Positions 27,696-37,346 of a stretch of DNA of 64,000 bases are shown one piece after another. Made by a program: the position numbers and the translations under genes. Under the pieces are notes generated by a model. The model had not been told where the DNA came from. It was given only the letters and a program-made list of their open reading frames with translations, and did no database searches. The stretch comes from Sphingobacterium gobiense (lineage in GTDB: Bacteria; Bacteroidota; Bacteroidia; Sphingobacteriales; Sphingobacteriaceae), in NCBI RefSeq assembly GCF_002980575.1, contig NZ_PVBS01000001.1, forward strand, positions 1,240,001-1,304,000, in the 5' to 3' direction. Within the stretch, counting starts at the first letter, position 1. The number at the start of each line of letters is the position of its first letter.

Positions 27696-29045
27696 ATGAA
27701 AAAGCAACCCTATCTCTATTTAATAGCGCTCATTGTGAGCATACTATCGAGCTGTAACAAAGACGACAATGACCTCGCTCAATCCGTCTCCTTGGAAATA
27801 CAAATCGCCGCGAAAGAAGCTGAATTTAGTTTCGACGTCTCGAAGGCAGTCGTCAAAATCAGCAGCAATACCACCAGTGCCAGTTTCAGCACGACGCCCA
27901 ATGCAACTGACAAGGCTATTTTTGAAAGCCTTACACCTGGCACCTACGATGTTTCCACGACATTGGTTGTAGATGCCGCCACCTATACGAGCGTGACGGG
28001 AATTACCACCGACGAAGATGTCTATTTCAATGGATCGGCAGAAAAGTTGCAAGTCTTCGAAAATACCGCGACTAACTTAGATCTCCTTGTCGGTAGAGTG
28101 GGCAATTGGGTATTCAAACAGATCTATTATGCCGGATCGCACGCCCAAAGAGGAGCAAGCTTTCGAGATACCTTTTTCGAGATTTACAATAATTCGAACC
28201 AAATCATGTATGCCGACAGTCTGTACTTCGGACAGGTAGCAGGCAAAAACAATAACAGAGCGGAAGACTATACACAAAGTAATTTCCAATACGATTGGAG
28301 CAAATCGGTTGGTATGGTGACCGATCCCGGATTAAATGCGAACACCGACTACATCTACGCCCACAATATCTTCATGATCCCAAGTGACGGAACCGGCAAA
28401 AAATACCCTGTCAATCCAGGTGAAAGTATCATTATCGCGACTAATGCCATCAATCATGCTGCCCCTTATGTGGACAACGATGGCGGGACCGTTAGCGTAC
28501 AAGACCCTAGTTTGACGGTAGATCTATCCAAAGCTGACTTTGAAACGTACCTGGCAGTATACCTGGGAGCACCTTATAAATATGATATTGACAACACCAA
28601 TGTTCCGGATGTAGATGTCATCTACGCTGCCGGCCACAATGATATGATTTTAGATGCAAATGGCCGGGATGCATTCTATTTATATAAAGCGGCAGCAGAT
28701 CAGGTTCCTGCCGAAGAACTTCCACTGTATGCAAGTCCGGATGTAAAAGAAATTACTGCAACCAGCAAAAAGTTTAAGCAAATACCCGTGCACTACATCG
28801 AAGATGCCGTCGAAGTTCAAAATCCTGTCGAAGCCTCCCGCGTACCAAAACGGCTTCCGATCAGCTTAGATGCTGTACGCACCCACGTGCCTGAAGGCAG
28901 GTATTCCAGTCAGTCTCTCATCCGCAAGACAGCTAAGATTGTCAATGGAAGACGCATACTGCAAGACACGAACAATTCAAGCGAAGATTTCGGGTATTTT
29001 GAAAGGCCAAATGTCTCTAAATCCGCTTCTTCCTTCTTGGATTAA
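27696..29045 (+). CDS. DUF4876-type surface lipoprotein (right arm)
   Basis: A 449-residue lipoprotein with a lipobox at about residue 20 (SILSSC, then NKDDND). It has the same layout as the left copy: an N-terminal beta-sandwich, then GASFRDTFFEIYNNSNQIMY, VQDPSLTVDLSKADFE and, near the C-terminus, IVNGRRILQDTNNSSEDF. These strings are nearly identical to the left-arm paralogue, while the linking regions differ, so they probably mark the functional core. The stop is 27 bp before the beta-barrel gene. Confidence 0.82.
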   Translation: MKKQPYLYLIALIVSILSSCNKDDNDLAQSVSLEIQIAAKEAEFSFDVSKAVVKISSNTTSASFSTTPNATDKAIFESLTPGTYDVSTTLVVDAATYTSVTGITTDEDVYFNGSAEKLQVFENTATNLDLLVGRVGNWVFKQIYYAGSHAQRGASFRDTFFEIYNNSNQIMYADSLYFGQVAGKNNNRAEDYTQSNFQYDWSKSVGMVTDPGLNANTDYIYAHNIFMIPSDGTGKKYPVNPGESIIIATNAINHAAPYVDNDGGTVSVQDPSLTVDLSKADFETYLAVYLGAPYKYDIDNTNVPDVDVIYAAGHNDMILDANGRDAFYLYKAAADQVPAEELPLYASPDVKEITATSKKFKQIPVHYIEDAVEVQNPVEASRVPKRLPISLDAVRTHVPEGRYSSQSLIRKTAKIVNGRRILQDTNNSSEDFGYFERPNVSKSASSFLD

Positions 29046-29072
29046 CAACTACATAAGCGAACGGGATACGAT

Positions 29073-30617
29073 ATGAAATACCTTCAGTGCCTTTTCTTGC
29101 TATGCTGTTGTACGACGGCTACTGTCCAAGCGCAAGATTACTATCACTCGGATAGCATCTTGCGCTATTCAGCCAGCGAACAATACATAGACTTTTTATT
29201 GTCTCATCCCACCCTTTTATGGGATAGTACACAAATAAAAGGTTTCGGTGTCGCCGATCTCCATTACCTATCCAAACGGACCGATTTCCGAACGGCGCAA
29301 ACGGAAAGAGAACACCAAGCAGCCGCTTTTGAAGCACGTGGTTACAACAAGATCGGTTCCCGTGTATATGTATCCGGCTCCTTCCAATTCCGTAAAACCT
29401 GGCAAGATAGCTTAGCCTTTGCCCTACGTGGGCCACAGCCTGATGGCATGCCGACCTATTATTTCGTTCCGAAAGCAGGTAAATTTGAGCGGCAGATCTA
29501 TCAAGCCACCGCCCACGTGGGTTACGCGTTGAAGCCTAATAAATGGCGTACTGATTTGCAAATGGACTATCTCCATCATTGGGCCACACGCTCAGTAGAT
29601 CCTCGAATGGAGCACTATACCATGCAACTCGTCCTGAAACCTAGTCTTTCCTATCGTCTCGGCACACTACAGACAACGTTACAGGGAATATGGGGATATG
29701 CCAATGCACAAACCAATCTCAGTTATAAACACACCCCCTACACCTTTGGCAATGCCTTTCCGGAATACCATTATCGGACTAGCTATGGCTACGGCAATAT
29801 CAGTCTGGCGCTTGACAGCAGCGATATGCGGCAGTATGACCATTATAAAGGCATAGCATTATTAGGAAAGACGCATAAAGCCAACTGGGAATTGCTATGG
29901 CATGGTGAATACCTACATACCCAACAAAATAGCACCAACGACCAACGCAGAATGGTCGGTTACTTTGTCAAACAACGTTTTTCGCTCGACGCTTTCCGTC
30001 TCTCTTTCTTTGGTATCCATCATCATAGCAATCCGTTAGCGATACGGCTTGTAGCCGAACACAAACAAGGGGAAGATTTCAATGGAAATATGCGCAGCAA
30101 AAACTATCTATGGCAACAATCGCGTGCTTTAGTCGGCTTCACAAAAACACTACAGTCCACAACCCACCTACCCAAAGAGTTTGGCGTAGAAACCACCATT
30201 ACCCACGACGAACGTACAGACGGCTCCACAAACCACTACATGCAACGCACCTGGGTGGATGTAGGTATGCCGCTGGCTATCACCTATGTGCTGCCGGCAG
30301 CGAACAGGATCCGTTGGACACTTCGTCCTTCCTATCGTATATCACTGCACAACGAACTGAACATCCCAAACACACAATACACTATTTTTTCGACCGGGAT
30401 CGCTTATCCCGAACACTATTACTACGGGACAAATGCCTTATCTTTGCAAACCAGGTTAGCTTATATCGGCAAAACATCCGTGCGGTATCCTTTTGGATTG
30501 TACATCGATTTGGGATGGACAAGGCCCGATGGCTATCATGGCGAGATATATCCAGGAACGAAGTATTACAGCGGTAACAACACGGCGTTGCAGTTAGGCT
30601 TGAATTTCTACCTCTAA
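29073..30617 (+). CDS. DUF6850-like outer-membrane beta-barrel protein (right arm)
   Basis: A 514-residue paralogue of 17086-18639. The signal peptide ends at VQAQ (about residue 21); the body is beta-strand rich and ends in LQLGLNFYL. An early block, DLHYLSKRTDFRTAQTERE at about residue 62, corresponds to the left copy's DISLAYGAESGGYRAAQQAD. Function is unknown; it may be a second pore or an assembly partner of the receptor. It is followed 22 bp later by the peroxidase gene. Confidence 0.74.
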   Translation: MKYLQCLFLLCCCTTATVQAQDYYHSDSILRYSASEQYIDFLLSHPTLLWDSTQIKGFGVADLHYLSKRTDFRTAQTEREHQAAAFEARGYNKIGSRVYVSGSFQFRKTWQDSLAFALRGPQPDGMPTYYFVPKAGKFERQIYQATAHVGYALKPNKWRTDLQMDYLHHWATRSVDPRMEHYTMQLVLKPSLSYRLGTLQTTLQGIWGYANAQTNLSYKHTPYTFGNAFPEYHYRTSYGYGNISLALDSSDMRQYDHYKGIALLGKTHKANWELLWHGEYLHTQQNSTNDQRRMVGYFVKQRFSLDAFRLSFFGIHHHSNPLAIRLVAEHKQGEDFNGNMRSKNYLWQQSRALVGFTKTLQSTTHLPKEFGVETTITHDERTDGSTNHYMQRTWVDVGMPLAITYVLPAANRIRWTLRPSYRISLHNELNIPNTQYTIFSTGIAYPEHYYYGTNALSLQTRLAYIGKTSVRYPFGLYIDLGWTRPDGYHGEIYPGTKYYSGNNTALQLGLNFYL

Positions 30618-30639
30618 CATCGAAGCATATTAATTAGTT

Positions 30640-31758
30640 ATGAAACGATTATTAGTAATTTCCACGATCATCTTCGGTATCTTCCTCCTATCCTTTCTGT
30701 CCGAATATCAGGAAGACCTTAGGCGTCTGTACTCCCGACCGGTTTCCGAATGGCCTGTGCCCACCATTGATTCAGGCATCGTCTGGGAAGAATTCCAATC
30801 CCTGCCGAAGGTAGATAGCAACTACTTCGAAATCATGGAATCTCCCGAAGTCGTACTCGGAAAATACCTCTTCTTCGATCCTATCCTGTCTGGATCAAAC
30901 CAGATATCGTGCAGTTCCTGTCATAACCCACAAACTTCCTGGGCAGACAAACTTACCGTTCCGATTGGTCACGACCATCAGGAAGGCTCCAGAAATACGC
31001 CTTCTTTATTGAACGTTTATGCTCGTCAAACACTCTTTTGGGATGGACGCGATTCTACGCTTGAAGCCCAGGCATTATCCCCTATCGCCGCCCATCACGA
31101 AATGAACATGAAAACCGACGAACTCGTCCCGAAGTTGAAGGCTATTCCGGCTTATGACACCTTGTTTCAAACGGCCTATAGGAATCACGACTGGTCCATA
31201 TCCGAAGTTGTAAAAGCGCTTGCCGCCTTCCAGCGTACACTCAAAAGCCGTCGCAGCCGTTTTGATGAGTTCTTGGATGGAAACTACAAGGTACTGAACG
31301 ACCAAGAGATACGTGGACTACATCTTTTCCGGAACAAGGCTCGCTGTATGAATTGCCATCATGGCCAATTCATGACCGACGGACAATTTCACAATATTGG
31401 TCTTACCTATTACAAGCGAAAATATGAAGATCTAGGGAGATACCATGTCACGAAAGATCCAGCAGACGTCGGAAAATTTCGTACACCGTCCTTACGTGAT
31501 GTGATGAATACCGACCCTTGGATGCACAATGGCTTATTTTGGAATATGACCGGTCTGTTGAATTTGTACAACAGCGGCATGCAGATGAACAGCGCCACAC
31601 CGGAGCAGAAAGCAGCAGACCCGATGTACCCCGTTACAGATCCCTTAATGCAAAAATTGAATCTCAGCAAGGAAGAAATAGCGGATATTGCCGCCTTTAT
31701 GCAAGCAATTACCGCTACAAAATACCGTATGCGCAGACCAGAGTCGTTGCCGCGATGA
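30640..31758 (+). CDS. Di-haem cytochrome c peroxidase family protein (right arm)
   Basis: A 372-residue exported protein of the same family as the left-arm copy. The N-terminal signal or anchor is LLVISTIIFGIFLLSF. Haem sites are C91-S-S-C94-H95 and C236-M-N-C239-H240. Other landmarks are LGKYLFFDPILSGS, LLNVYARQTLFWDGRD and FRTPSLRDVMNTDPWMHNG. It ends the right-arm operon. The next gene (Gfo/Idh) converges on it across a 59-bp gap in which no obvious terminator hairpin was found. Confidence 0.92.
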   Translation: MKRLLVISTIIFGIFLLSFLSEYQEDLRRLYSRPVSEWPVPTIDSGIVWEEFQSLPKVDSNYFEIMESPEVVLGKYLFFDPILSGSNQISCSSCHNPQTSWADKLTVPIGHDHQEGSRNTPSLLNVYARQTLFWDGRDSTLEAQALSPIAAHHEMNMKTDELVPKLKAIPAYDTLFQTAYRNHDWSISEVVKALAAFQRTLKSRRSRFDEFLDGNYKVLNDQEIRGLHLFRNKARCMNCHHGQFMTDGQFHNIGLTYYKRKYEDLGRYHVTKDPADVGKFRTPSLRDVMNTDPWMHNGLFWNMTGLLNLYNSGMQMNSATPEQKAADPMYPVTDPLMQKLNLSKEEIADIAAFMQAITATKYRMRRPESLPR

Positions 31759-31817
31759 AGTAATGCTTATGGTATAATATTGATCCTAAGTTAAGATACA
31801 AGATCATCTTGGCAAGC

Positions 31818-33092
31818 CTATAGGTTCCACTTTCCTCGATAATGTCGACTTCTCATCATATTGGCGAAGGCGTCATCAAACTCTTCGTTTACTGGATCCC
31901 ACCGTAAGTCCCTTTGTAGCTCATAAGCAATATTAACCGCGTTACAAACTGTCGATGTACGCTGACCGATCTCCACGTCACAAATCGGTTTCGAACGGTT
32001 TTGAATAGCTTTCACCCAATCCTGATAGTGATTATCACTATAATACAAACGCTTATCGTTAGCCGTTAGGTTATGCCCGGCAAGTGCCGTCGGATTTGTT
32101 TTCAAAAACGACCGGCTTACTTCTATGATGCCATCAGTTCCTATAAACTGGATGGCGTTAGGTTCACCCCAATCAACATGATTGACACGTGTGCCCTGCT
32201 CATAGATGTATGCCAAGCCTTTTTCTGCCTGTGGAGCTTCAGGAGGAATAAACTGAACTGGCCCACCGTTATCCATACCTAAAGCCCATTGAATAATGTC
32301 AAACATATGTGCTCCCCAATCCGTAATATACCCTCCGCCAAAATCCCGATATCCTCGCCACCATGCCCATTTATCGTCTTCTATGGGCGGTGATAAAATG
32401 GGGTTATAGCCACGGTATAAAGAGGGACCGATCCACATATCCCAGTCTAAATAATCAGGAACAGGAAAGGACGGCAGGTCACATTGTCTTACCGGTTCCC
32501 CTACCGAAACATTGATTTCCTTCACGTCCCCAATATAGCCGTTGTATACCAATTCCGCCGCTTGTCTAAAGTTAAACGACGAACGTTGCATACTCCCTGT
32601 TTGAAAGACAATATCATATTTCCTGGCGGCATTCACCATGGCCCTTCCTTCTGCTATTGTCAGGGCTAATGGCTTTTCGCAATAAATATCTTTCTTCGCT
32701 TTGGCTGCATCTACAGCGATCTGCGCATGCCAATGATCCGGCGTTGCGATAACCACAGCATCCACTGATGCCGACTCCAGCAGTTCTCGAAAATGTCCAT
32801 ATTTGCCGATAGAGGAATTTGATTTACCCATCGTACTTTGAGCCGTTGCAGCCGTTTTGACAAAGTAATCTAATTTCTTACTATCCACATCACAAGCTGC
32901 TTGAATAACCACTTCCGCGCAGCCGTTCAATCCGTGCAACAAATTTAGACTCTGCTTTCCTACACCGATAAAGCCAACTTGAATTTTATCACTTGGCGCC
33001 ACAAATCCGCTTCCGCCCAAGACACTTCGCGGAACAATCGTAAACGCAACTGCAGATTTCCAGCTTCTATCTATAAAATCTCTTCTTTTCAT
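31818..33092 (-). CDS. Gfo/Idh/MocA family oxidoreductase with a twin-arginine signal
   Basis: A 424-residue NAD(P)-dependent oxidoreductase-like protein. The N-terminus MKRRDFIDRSWKSA is a twin-arginine export signal, and the Rossmann motif VGFIGVGKQ starts at about residue 38. The family's catalytic-region motif CEKPLALTIAEGRAM lies at about 137-152. Tat-exported members of this family occur widely in Bacteroidota sugar loci and include NAD-dependent glycosidase relatives (GH109-type). The gene is the last of the glycan operon, 15 bp after a GH29 fucosidase, which suggests action on a sugar released by those enzymes (inference). Confidence 0.88.
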   Translation of the reverse strand: MKRRDFIDRSWKSAVAFTIVPRSVLGGSGFVAPSDKIQVGFIGVGKQSLNLLHGLNGCAEVVIQAACDVDSKKLDYFVKTAATAQSTMGKSNSSIGKYGHFRELLESASVDAVVIATPDHWHAQIAVDAAKAKKDIYCEKPLALTIAEGRAMVNAARKYDIVFQTGSMQRSSFNFRQAAELVYNGYIGDVKEINVSVGEPVRQCDLPSFPVPDYLDWDMWIGPSLYRGYNPILSPPIEDDKWAWWRGYRDFGGGYITDWGAHMFDIIQWALGMDNGGPVQFIPPEAPQAEKGLAYIYEQGTRVNHVDWGEPNAIQFIGTDGIIEVSRSFLKTNPTALAGHNLTANDKRLYYSDNHYQDWVKAIQNRSKPICDVEIGQRTSTVCNAVNIAYELQRDLRWDPVNEEFDDAFANMMRSRHYRGKWNL

Positions 33093-33107
33093 GGTTTTCG
33101 TGTTAAA

Positions 33108-34925
33108 TCAATCTTGTTTAGGAACTAAGCTCACAGCGCTAATTTCCGGCAAAGCATCTCCCTCAATAGAGAGCGCTTCCAGTACAAATGGAAGAAATGG
33201 TTCGCCGATTGCTTTTTGCGGTATCTCGATCGTGCCAATTCTTGCTTCTTCAAACGATTTTCCTTCCTTTGCTTCAAAGTTGTACGTCAACTTGCTGCTC
33301 TCTGTATGGAAAACAACCGTCCCTCCATGTTCAGGTAATGGTAAGTAATTTATCAATACATCATATTGTCCTGGGCGCTGTATCTTTACTTTCCAAGACA
33401 CTTTATCATCGGTGTGGCTCCATCCCGCAACGGCATTAGGACGTTTAAAATCATGTCTTGCCCCACTTATCCTCATCCCATGTGCCGTCTGGATATCGGC
33501 ATTATCGGCAGATAAGACAATCCTTCCGTCCGATAATGCTTGTGTCACACTCTCTTCCATCTCGAGCGCTCCCTCGACTTCCATAACCAGCACCTTGGGA
33601 CCGTTCTCCAACGAAAACGGAGGTATAGAAATTCCTATACCTATTTCCTGAGGAACCGTTTCCATCTGGCTATGTTCCGCTCCCAACTCTTGAACACTTT
33701 TAACGGTATTCTTCAACGGTATATTAATTATATTACTGCTCGGGATATCAAAGACATGTAGATAGAGCTTGTTCTCTTTTATGGTACAATACCCCCAATC
33801 CAGCTTTCTAAAAGGACTTGCCTGCGTTCCATAAATAGATTCACTATTTACCGACATCCACTTTCCTACCCGCTCCAATATTTCCACCGCTTGATCTGGA
33901 ATTTTGCCGTTGCCGTCAGGTCCCACATTTAATAGAAAATTTCCCCCCTTGCTAACGGTTTCCACCAGCAGACGCATAATCTGTGGGAAACTTTTCCAGT
34001 TTTGGTCGTGCGCACTATAACCATAACTTTCGTTCATCGTATGATTTACTTCCCAATTCGTTCCGCTGATACCCGTCGGCGGCACGTATTTCTCAGGCGT
34101 CCCTATATCACCGTTCTTGTTCTCTAGCCCGTTCCAAAACCGATTGTTAATCAATATATTCGGTTGCCATTTAATAAGATCCGTCAAGATCCGTTTCGTC
34201 CCCCAGCTTTCGCCTTCGTGGTCCTTACTACTAAAGTCAGCCCACAGTACATCCAGTGAACCGTAATTGTTAGCCAACTCTTTGATCTGACCGTACATAT
34301 AATCCTTATATCGTTCATGGTCGGGAACATGTCCTGTAGGATTTGGATTTAACCGGAACGCTTCATACGAATCTGGATGCTGCCAGTCCAGTAAAGAGTA
34401 GTACGCTCCTGTTTTTAACCCTTCCTGTTGAAATGCCTCCATAATTTCTCGGTATAGATCCCGTCCAGCAGGTGAAAGATTCGCCGTCCCCGTTACATCA
34501 TTCTGTAAAGCAAAGGGTTGATTACTATTAAATAAACTAAAGCCTTCGTGATGTCGCGCGGTAAGAACCATATATTTCGCCCCAGATTTCTTAACCAATT
34601 TTGCCCATTGTTTTGGATCAAAGTCCCGTAAAGTAAATTTAGGCTTTAAATGTTCTGTATATTGTTTACTTGGAATCTTACCCCAAGTCTGTATCCATTC
34701 CGCATAATGCTGCGGATACGTTTCACCTTTAAAAACACCGCCGGCAGCACTATATAGCCCCCAATGGATAAAAACACCGAAACGCGCATCTTGAAACCAA
34801 GCTAAGCGCTTTTCCTGTGTTTCCAACCATCCCGGAACACCCTCAAAAGGTTCGGATTTCGTTTGAGCAGTTAAGTCTTTAATGTGTAGTAAGAGGAGTA
34901 AATAAATGATGATCTGATATTTCAT
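33108..34925 (-). CDS. GH29 alpha-L-fucosidase with C-terminal carbohydrate-binding-like domain
   Basis: About 605 residues from the ATG at 34925. The signal peptide is YLLLLLHIKDLTAQ. The GH29 barrel begins at RLAWFQDARFGVFIHWGLYS; the catalytic nucleophile is D230 in DVLWADFSSKDHEG. WEVNHTMNESYGYSAHD and VETVSKGGNFLLNVGPDGNG are family hallmarks. A C-terminal beta-sandwich (about 475-605, SWKVKIQRPGQYDVLINY) looks like a carbohydrate-binding module. An upstream in-frame start at 35006 would add a basic stretch before the signal peptide and is rejected. The start lies inside the 3' end of the SGNH hydrolase gene, so translation may be coupled. It should remove alpha-L-fucose in the periplasm or at the surface. 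Confidence 0.9.
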   Translation of the reverse strand: MKYQIIIYLLLLLHIKDLTAQTKSEPFEGVPGWLETQEKRLAWFQDARFGVFIHWGLYSAAGGVFKGETYPQHYAEWIQTWGKIPSKQYTEHLKPKFTLRDFDPKQWAKLVKKSGAKYMVLTARHHEGFSLFNSNQPFALQNDVTGTANLSPAGRDLYREIMEAFQQEGLKTGAYYSLLDWQHPDSYEAFRLNPNPTGHVPDHERYKDYMYGQIKELANNYGSLDVLWADFSSKDHEGESWGTKRILTDLIKWQPNILINNRFWNGLENKNGDIGTPEKYVPPTGISGTNWEVNHTMNESYGYSAHDQNWKSFPQIMRLLVETVSKGGNFLLNVGPDGNGKIPDQAVEILERVGKWMSVNSESIYGTQASPFRKLDWGYCTIKENKLYLHVFDIPSSNIINIPLKNTVKSVQELGAEHSQMETVPQEIGIGISIPPFSLENGPKVLVMEVEGALEMEESVTQALSDGRIVLSADNADIQTAHGMRISGARHDFKRPNAVAGWSHTDDKVSWKVKIQRPGQYDVLINYLPLPEHGGTVVFHTESSKLTYNFEAKEGKSFEEARIGTIEIPQKAIGEPFLPFVLEALSIEGDALPEISAVSLVPKQD

Positions 34926-35889
34926 AGTTGCTACGTTTAATTGACGTTTTCTGTAATTTTTGTATTTTATTCTGGATGCGTATACTTTCTTTTTTTGCCT
35001 TATCAAGCGGGAGCCCCACAGGCAATCCCGGTCGGTTATGCCCCGTATATGTTAGCCACGCATTTTTTACTATTTCCTGTCGCTCCTCCAATAATTTATA
35101 AAGATGCGCATAATAAGACGTGTTGTCCAGGCACGCAGATAGAAAATCTTTTGAGGCAAACTTGTCATCAAAATAAGGAATAATATATTCTGCTATTAGG
35201 CGATGACCTTCCAAACCAGGATGTATACCATCTTCTGCTAATTTAAAATCAGGTTCAAGGGTCTTTTTTGCCGTCAGGTAGTCTTGCATAGGAAAATGTA
35301 TATCTATTACTTCCCAGTTTCTTTCCGTTCGTTGATCAATTAGCCATTGCGCATACCGATTAAGCACGAGGTTATAGCCTTTAAGACCCAGTATAGGATC
35401 TTCATGGACACTTGGTGTGATAAAAACAACCCGTTTAACTTCCGCCGCCTTGAGCTTCGCATACAAGCTGACCATCCCTTCTTTGTAGCGCTGAAAATTC
35501 GACTCGCTAAAAGGTTGATAGATTCCGTCATTCATACCATAACACGCAATGACAACGTCCGGTTTTATCCGCTCGGTAACATTGTCGAGCCTGCTAAACA
35601 GCCACGGTCGCACAAATGCTCCCTCAGCATGACCATCTTCACTAAGACCCGAGACAGTTTCGCTCGGCAATCCCAGATTAATGGTTTCAATTTCCGAGCT
35701 TGGAAACGCCGTTATCAAAAAACTTTCGAACAGGGTCACATAGTGCCCGGCATACGTTATGCTATTCCCTAAGAATAATATTCTTTTGGCATCTCGTATA
35801 GGAAACGGAGGTTCCGAAGGATGGCCTTCACCATGCCCCTCTACAGCAAAGCCTAAACATAAAAGGAAAACAATATAGATACGATTCAT
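34879..35889 (-). CDS. SGNH/GDSL hydrolase, probable carbohydrate esterase
   Basis: A 336-residue exported hydrolase. The signal peptide is IVFLLCLGFAVEGHG. SGNH blocks are present: S43 in ILFLGNSITYAGH, glycine in INLGLPSET, asparagine in CYGMNDG, and D220/H223 in DGIHPGLEGH. Such enzymes remove acetyl or other acyl groups from glycans. It sits between two GH29 genes, overlapping the upstream one by 4 bp and the downstream one by 47 bp, so a role in de-esterifying a fucosylated, acylated glycan fits (inference). The C-terminal tail after about residue 285 is basic and helical. Confidence 0.87.
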   Translation of the reverse strand: MNRIYIVFLLCLGFAVEGHGEGHPSEPPFPIRDAKRILFLGNSITYAGHYVTLFESFLITAFPSSEIETINLGLPSETVSGLSEDGHAEGAFVRPWLFSRLDNVTERIKPDVVIACYGMNDGIYQPFSESNFQRYKEGMVSLYAKLKAAEVKRVVFITPSVHEDPILGLKGYNLVLNRYAQWLIDQRTERNWEVIDIHFPMQDYLTAKKTLEPDFKLAEDGIHPGLEGHRLIAEYIIPYFDDKFASKDFLSACLDNTSYYAHLYKLLEERQEIVKNAWLTYTGHNRPGLPVGLPLDKAKKESIRIQNKIQKLQKTSIKRSNYEISDHHLFTPLTTH

Positions 35890-37343
35890 GACGAACTTGG
35901 CGTTATTTTCAAGGTATATCCTTTCGGCAGCTTCCGAACTGATTTTGGCAGTTTTACCAAGAGCCCTTCTTCTGTTTGTCTAAAAGCAACTTTGCCGATC
36001 CCCAGTATCTCCACTTGCTTCACATCGATTTCTCCCCTGGCCAAGCTTTTTACAACGGCCACCCGACTTTCAGGCAATTCGAGCGATACCACATACAGAT
36101 ACTTCTCCCGTTCTGTAAACCAAAAATCGTCGGACGTGAACTCCGCTTTAAACCCTTCCTTCTCGCGTTGCTCGGTATCTGTTATACGCACCGTCGTCGG
36201 TCCCTCGCGTTGTACTTTCCACGGCTTAGATCCGTAAATTGCTTCCTTGTTTACCGCCATCCAACTACCGAGTTTTTGTAGGTTGTCCTGAACTGTTGGC
36301 GCTACACTTCCTTTGGCATCCGGACCGATATTCAACATATAGTTGCCTCCTTTACTCACGATTTCGACAAGCCAGTAGAGCAACTCATCGACACTTTTCC
36401 AATCTTGGTCGTACGTCTTGTATCCCCAGGAATGGTTAAACGTGCCGATCGCTTCCCAGGGCTTATCGAATTGATCGTCAGCGGTTGGGATACGGTTGTC
36501 TCCGGGAATCGCATAATCTCCCATACCATTGCCGATACGTTCAGCGACAATGACGGTGGGATTGATATCATAGACTGTTTTATAAAATGTATAGCTTTGC
36601 TCCGGAGTCATTAAGCCCGGCATGTCGAACCAAATATAGCGGATATCCGGATACTGCTCCAGTAACTCTTTTACCTGCGGAATGGCCTTGTTTTTTAGAT
36701 ATGAAGAAAAGGTATTCGGACTCGGATCCCATAAATTTGCGCCGAAGCTATCCGTATCCTTGCCCACCCGATCGTTGTCGGCTTTTGTCGTTGCATATTG
36801 TGCGTCAGCCCCATCTGCCCAATCAATATTATGGGAATAATACACCCCGAACTCCACTTGATGCCGTTTACAGGCTTCATAAAGTTCCTGTACAATATCC
36901 CGTTTAAATGGTGTAGCATCCATCATATCGAAATCGCTAACTTTCGAGTCGAATAGTGCAAAACCGTCGTGGTGTTTGCTCGTGATGACGATATATTTCA
37001 TTCCAGCTTCCTTGGCCATGCTGACAATATGATCCGCATTGAAATCGACAGGGTTAAATGAAGCAGCTAAATCCGCATATTCCTTTCGTGGGATCTTTGC
37101 AACTAACTGAATCCATTCAGCTACGCTCGGAATCCCCATTTCTTCCATTGTTTTCCCCTTCCATACCCCGCCAGGAATAGCATATAACCCCCAATGGATG
37201 AACATACCGAATTTTTGCTGCTGGAATTCTCGTAATGCAGGTTCTTTTGACCTGTTCATTTTACGCCAATCGTTTTCTATTGATTGACATCGTGTTTTCC
37301 CGCTCCAGACCGCCGTCAATAATAACATTATAACATATTTCAT
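35886..37343 (-). CDS. GH29 alpha-L-fucosidase
   Basis: A 485-residue exported GH29 enzyme without the extra C-terminal domain of its neighbour. The signal peptide ends at TRCQS. The family opening is QQKFGMFIHWGLYAIPGGVW, the nucleophile D240 lies in IRYIWFDMPG, and VEIVSKGGNYMLNIGPDAKG follows. It differs clearly from the second GH29 in the same operon, so the two probably cut different fucose linkages or act at different steps. It overlaps the SGNH gene by 4 bp and follows the GH31 gene by 3 bp. Confidence 0.9.
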   Translation of the reverse strand: MKYVIMLLLTAVWSGKTRCQSIENDWRKMNRSKEPALREFQQQKFGMFIHWGLYAIPGGVWKGKTMEEMGIPSVAEWIQLVAKIPRKEYADLAASFNPVDFNADHIVSMAKEAGMKYIVITSKHHDGFALFDSKVSDFDMMDATPFKRDIVQELYEACKRHQVEFGVYYSHNIDWADGADAQYATTKADNDRVGKDTDSFGANLWDPSPNTFSSYLKNKAIPQVKELLEQYPDIRYIWFDMPGLMTPEQSYTFYKTVYDINPTVIVAERIGNGMGDYAIPGDNRIPTADDQFDKPWEAIGTFNHSWGYKTYDQDWKSVDELLYWLVEIVSKGGNYMLNIGPDAKGSVAPTVQDNLQKLGSWMAVNKEAIYGSKPWKVQREGPTTVRITDTEQREKEGFKAEFTSDDFWFTEREKYLYVVSLELPESRVAVVKSLARGEIDVKQVEILGIGKVAFRQTEEGLLVKLPKSVRKLPKGYTLKITPSSS

Positions 37344-37346
37344 ATA

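Larger units (their letters stand above)
15927..31758. repeat. Mirror-image paralogous four-gene cassettes
   Basis: Left arm, read leftwards: receptor, DUF4876, DUF6850-like, peroxidase. Right arm, read rightwards: the same four in the same order. Lengths match closely (1009/923, 452/449, 517/514, 389/372 residues). The arms differ well beyond recent duplication, so this is an old inverted duplication or a recruited paralogous cassette. Only the left arm has sigma and FecR genes. Confidence 0.85.

Noticed and set aside
34926..35006. Longer start for the GH29 gene giving 27 extra residues
   Set aside because: The extension is basic and would bury the signal peptide; the ATG at 34925 directly precedes it.
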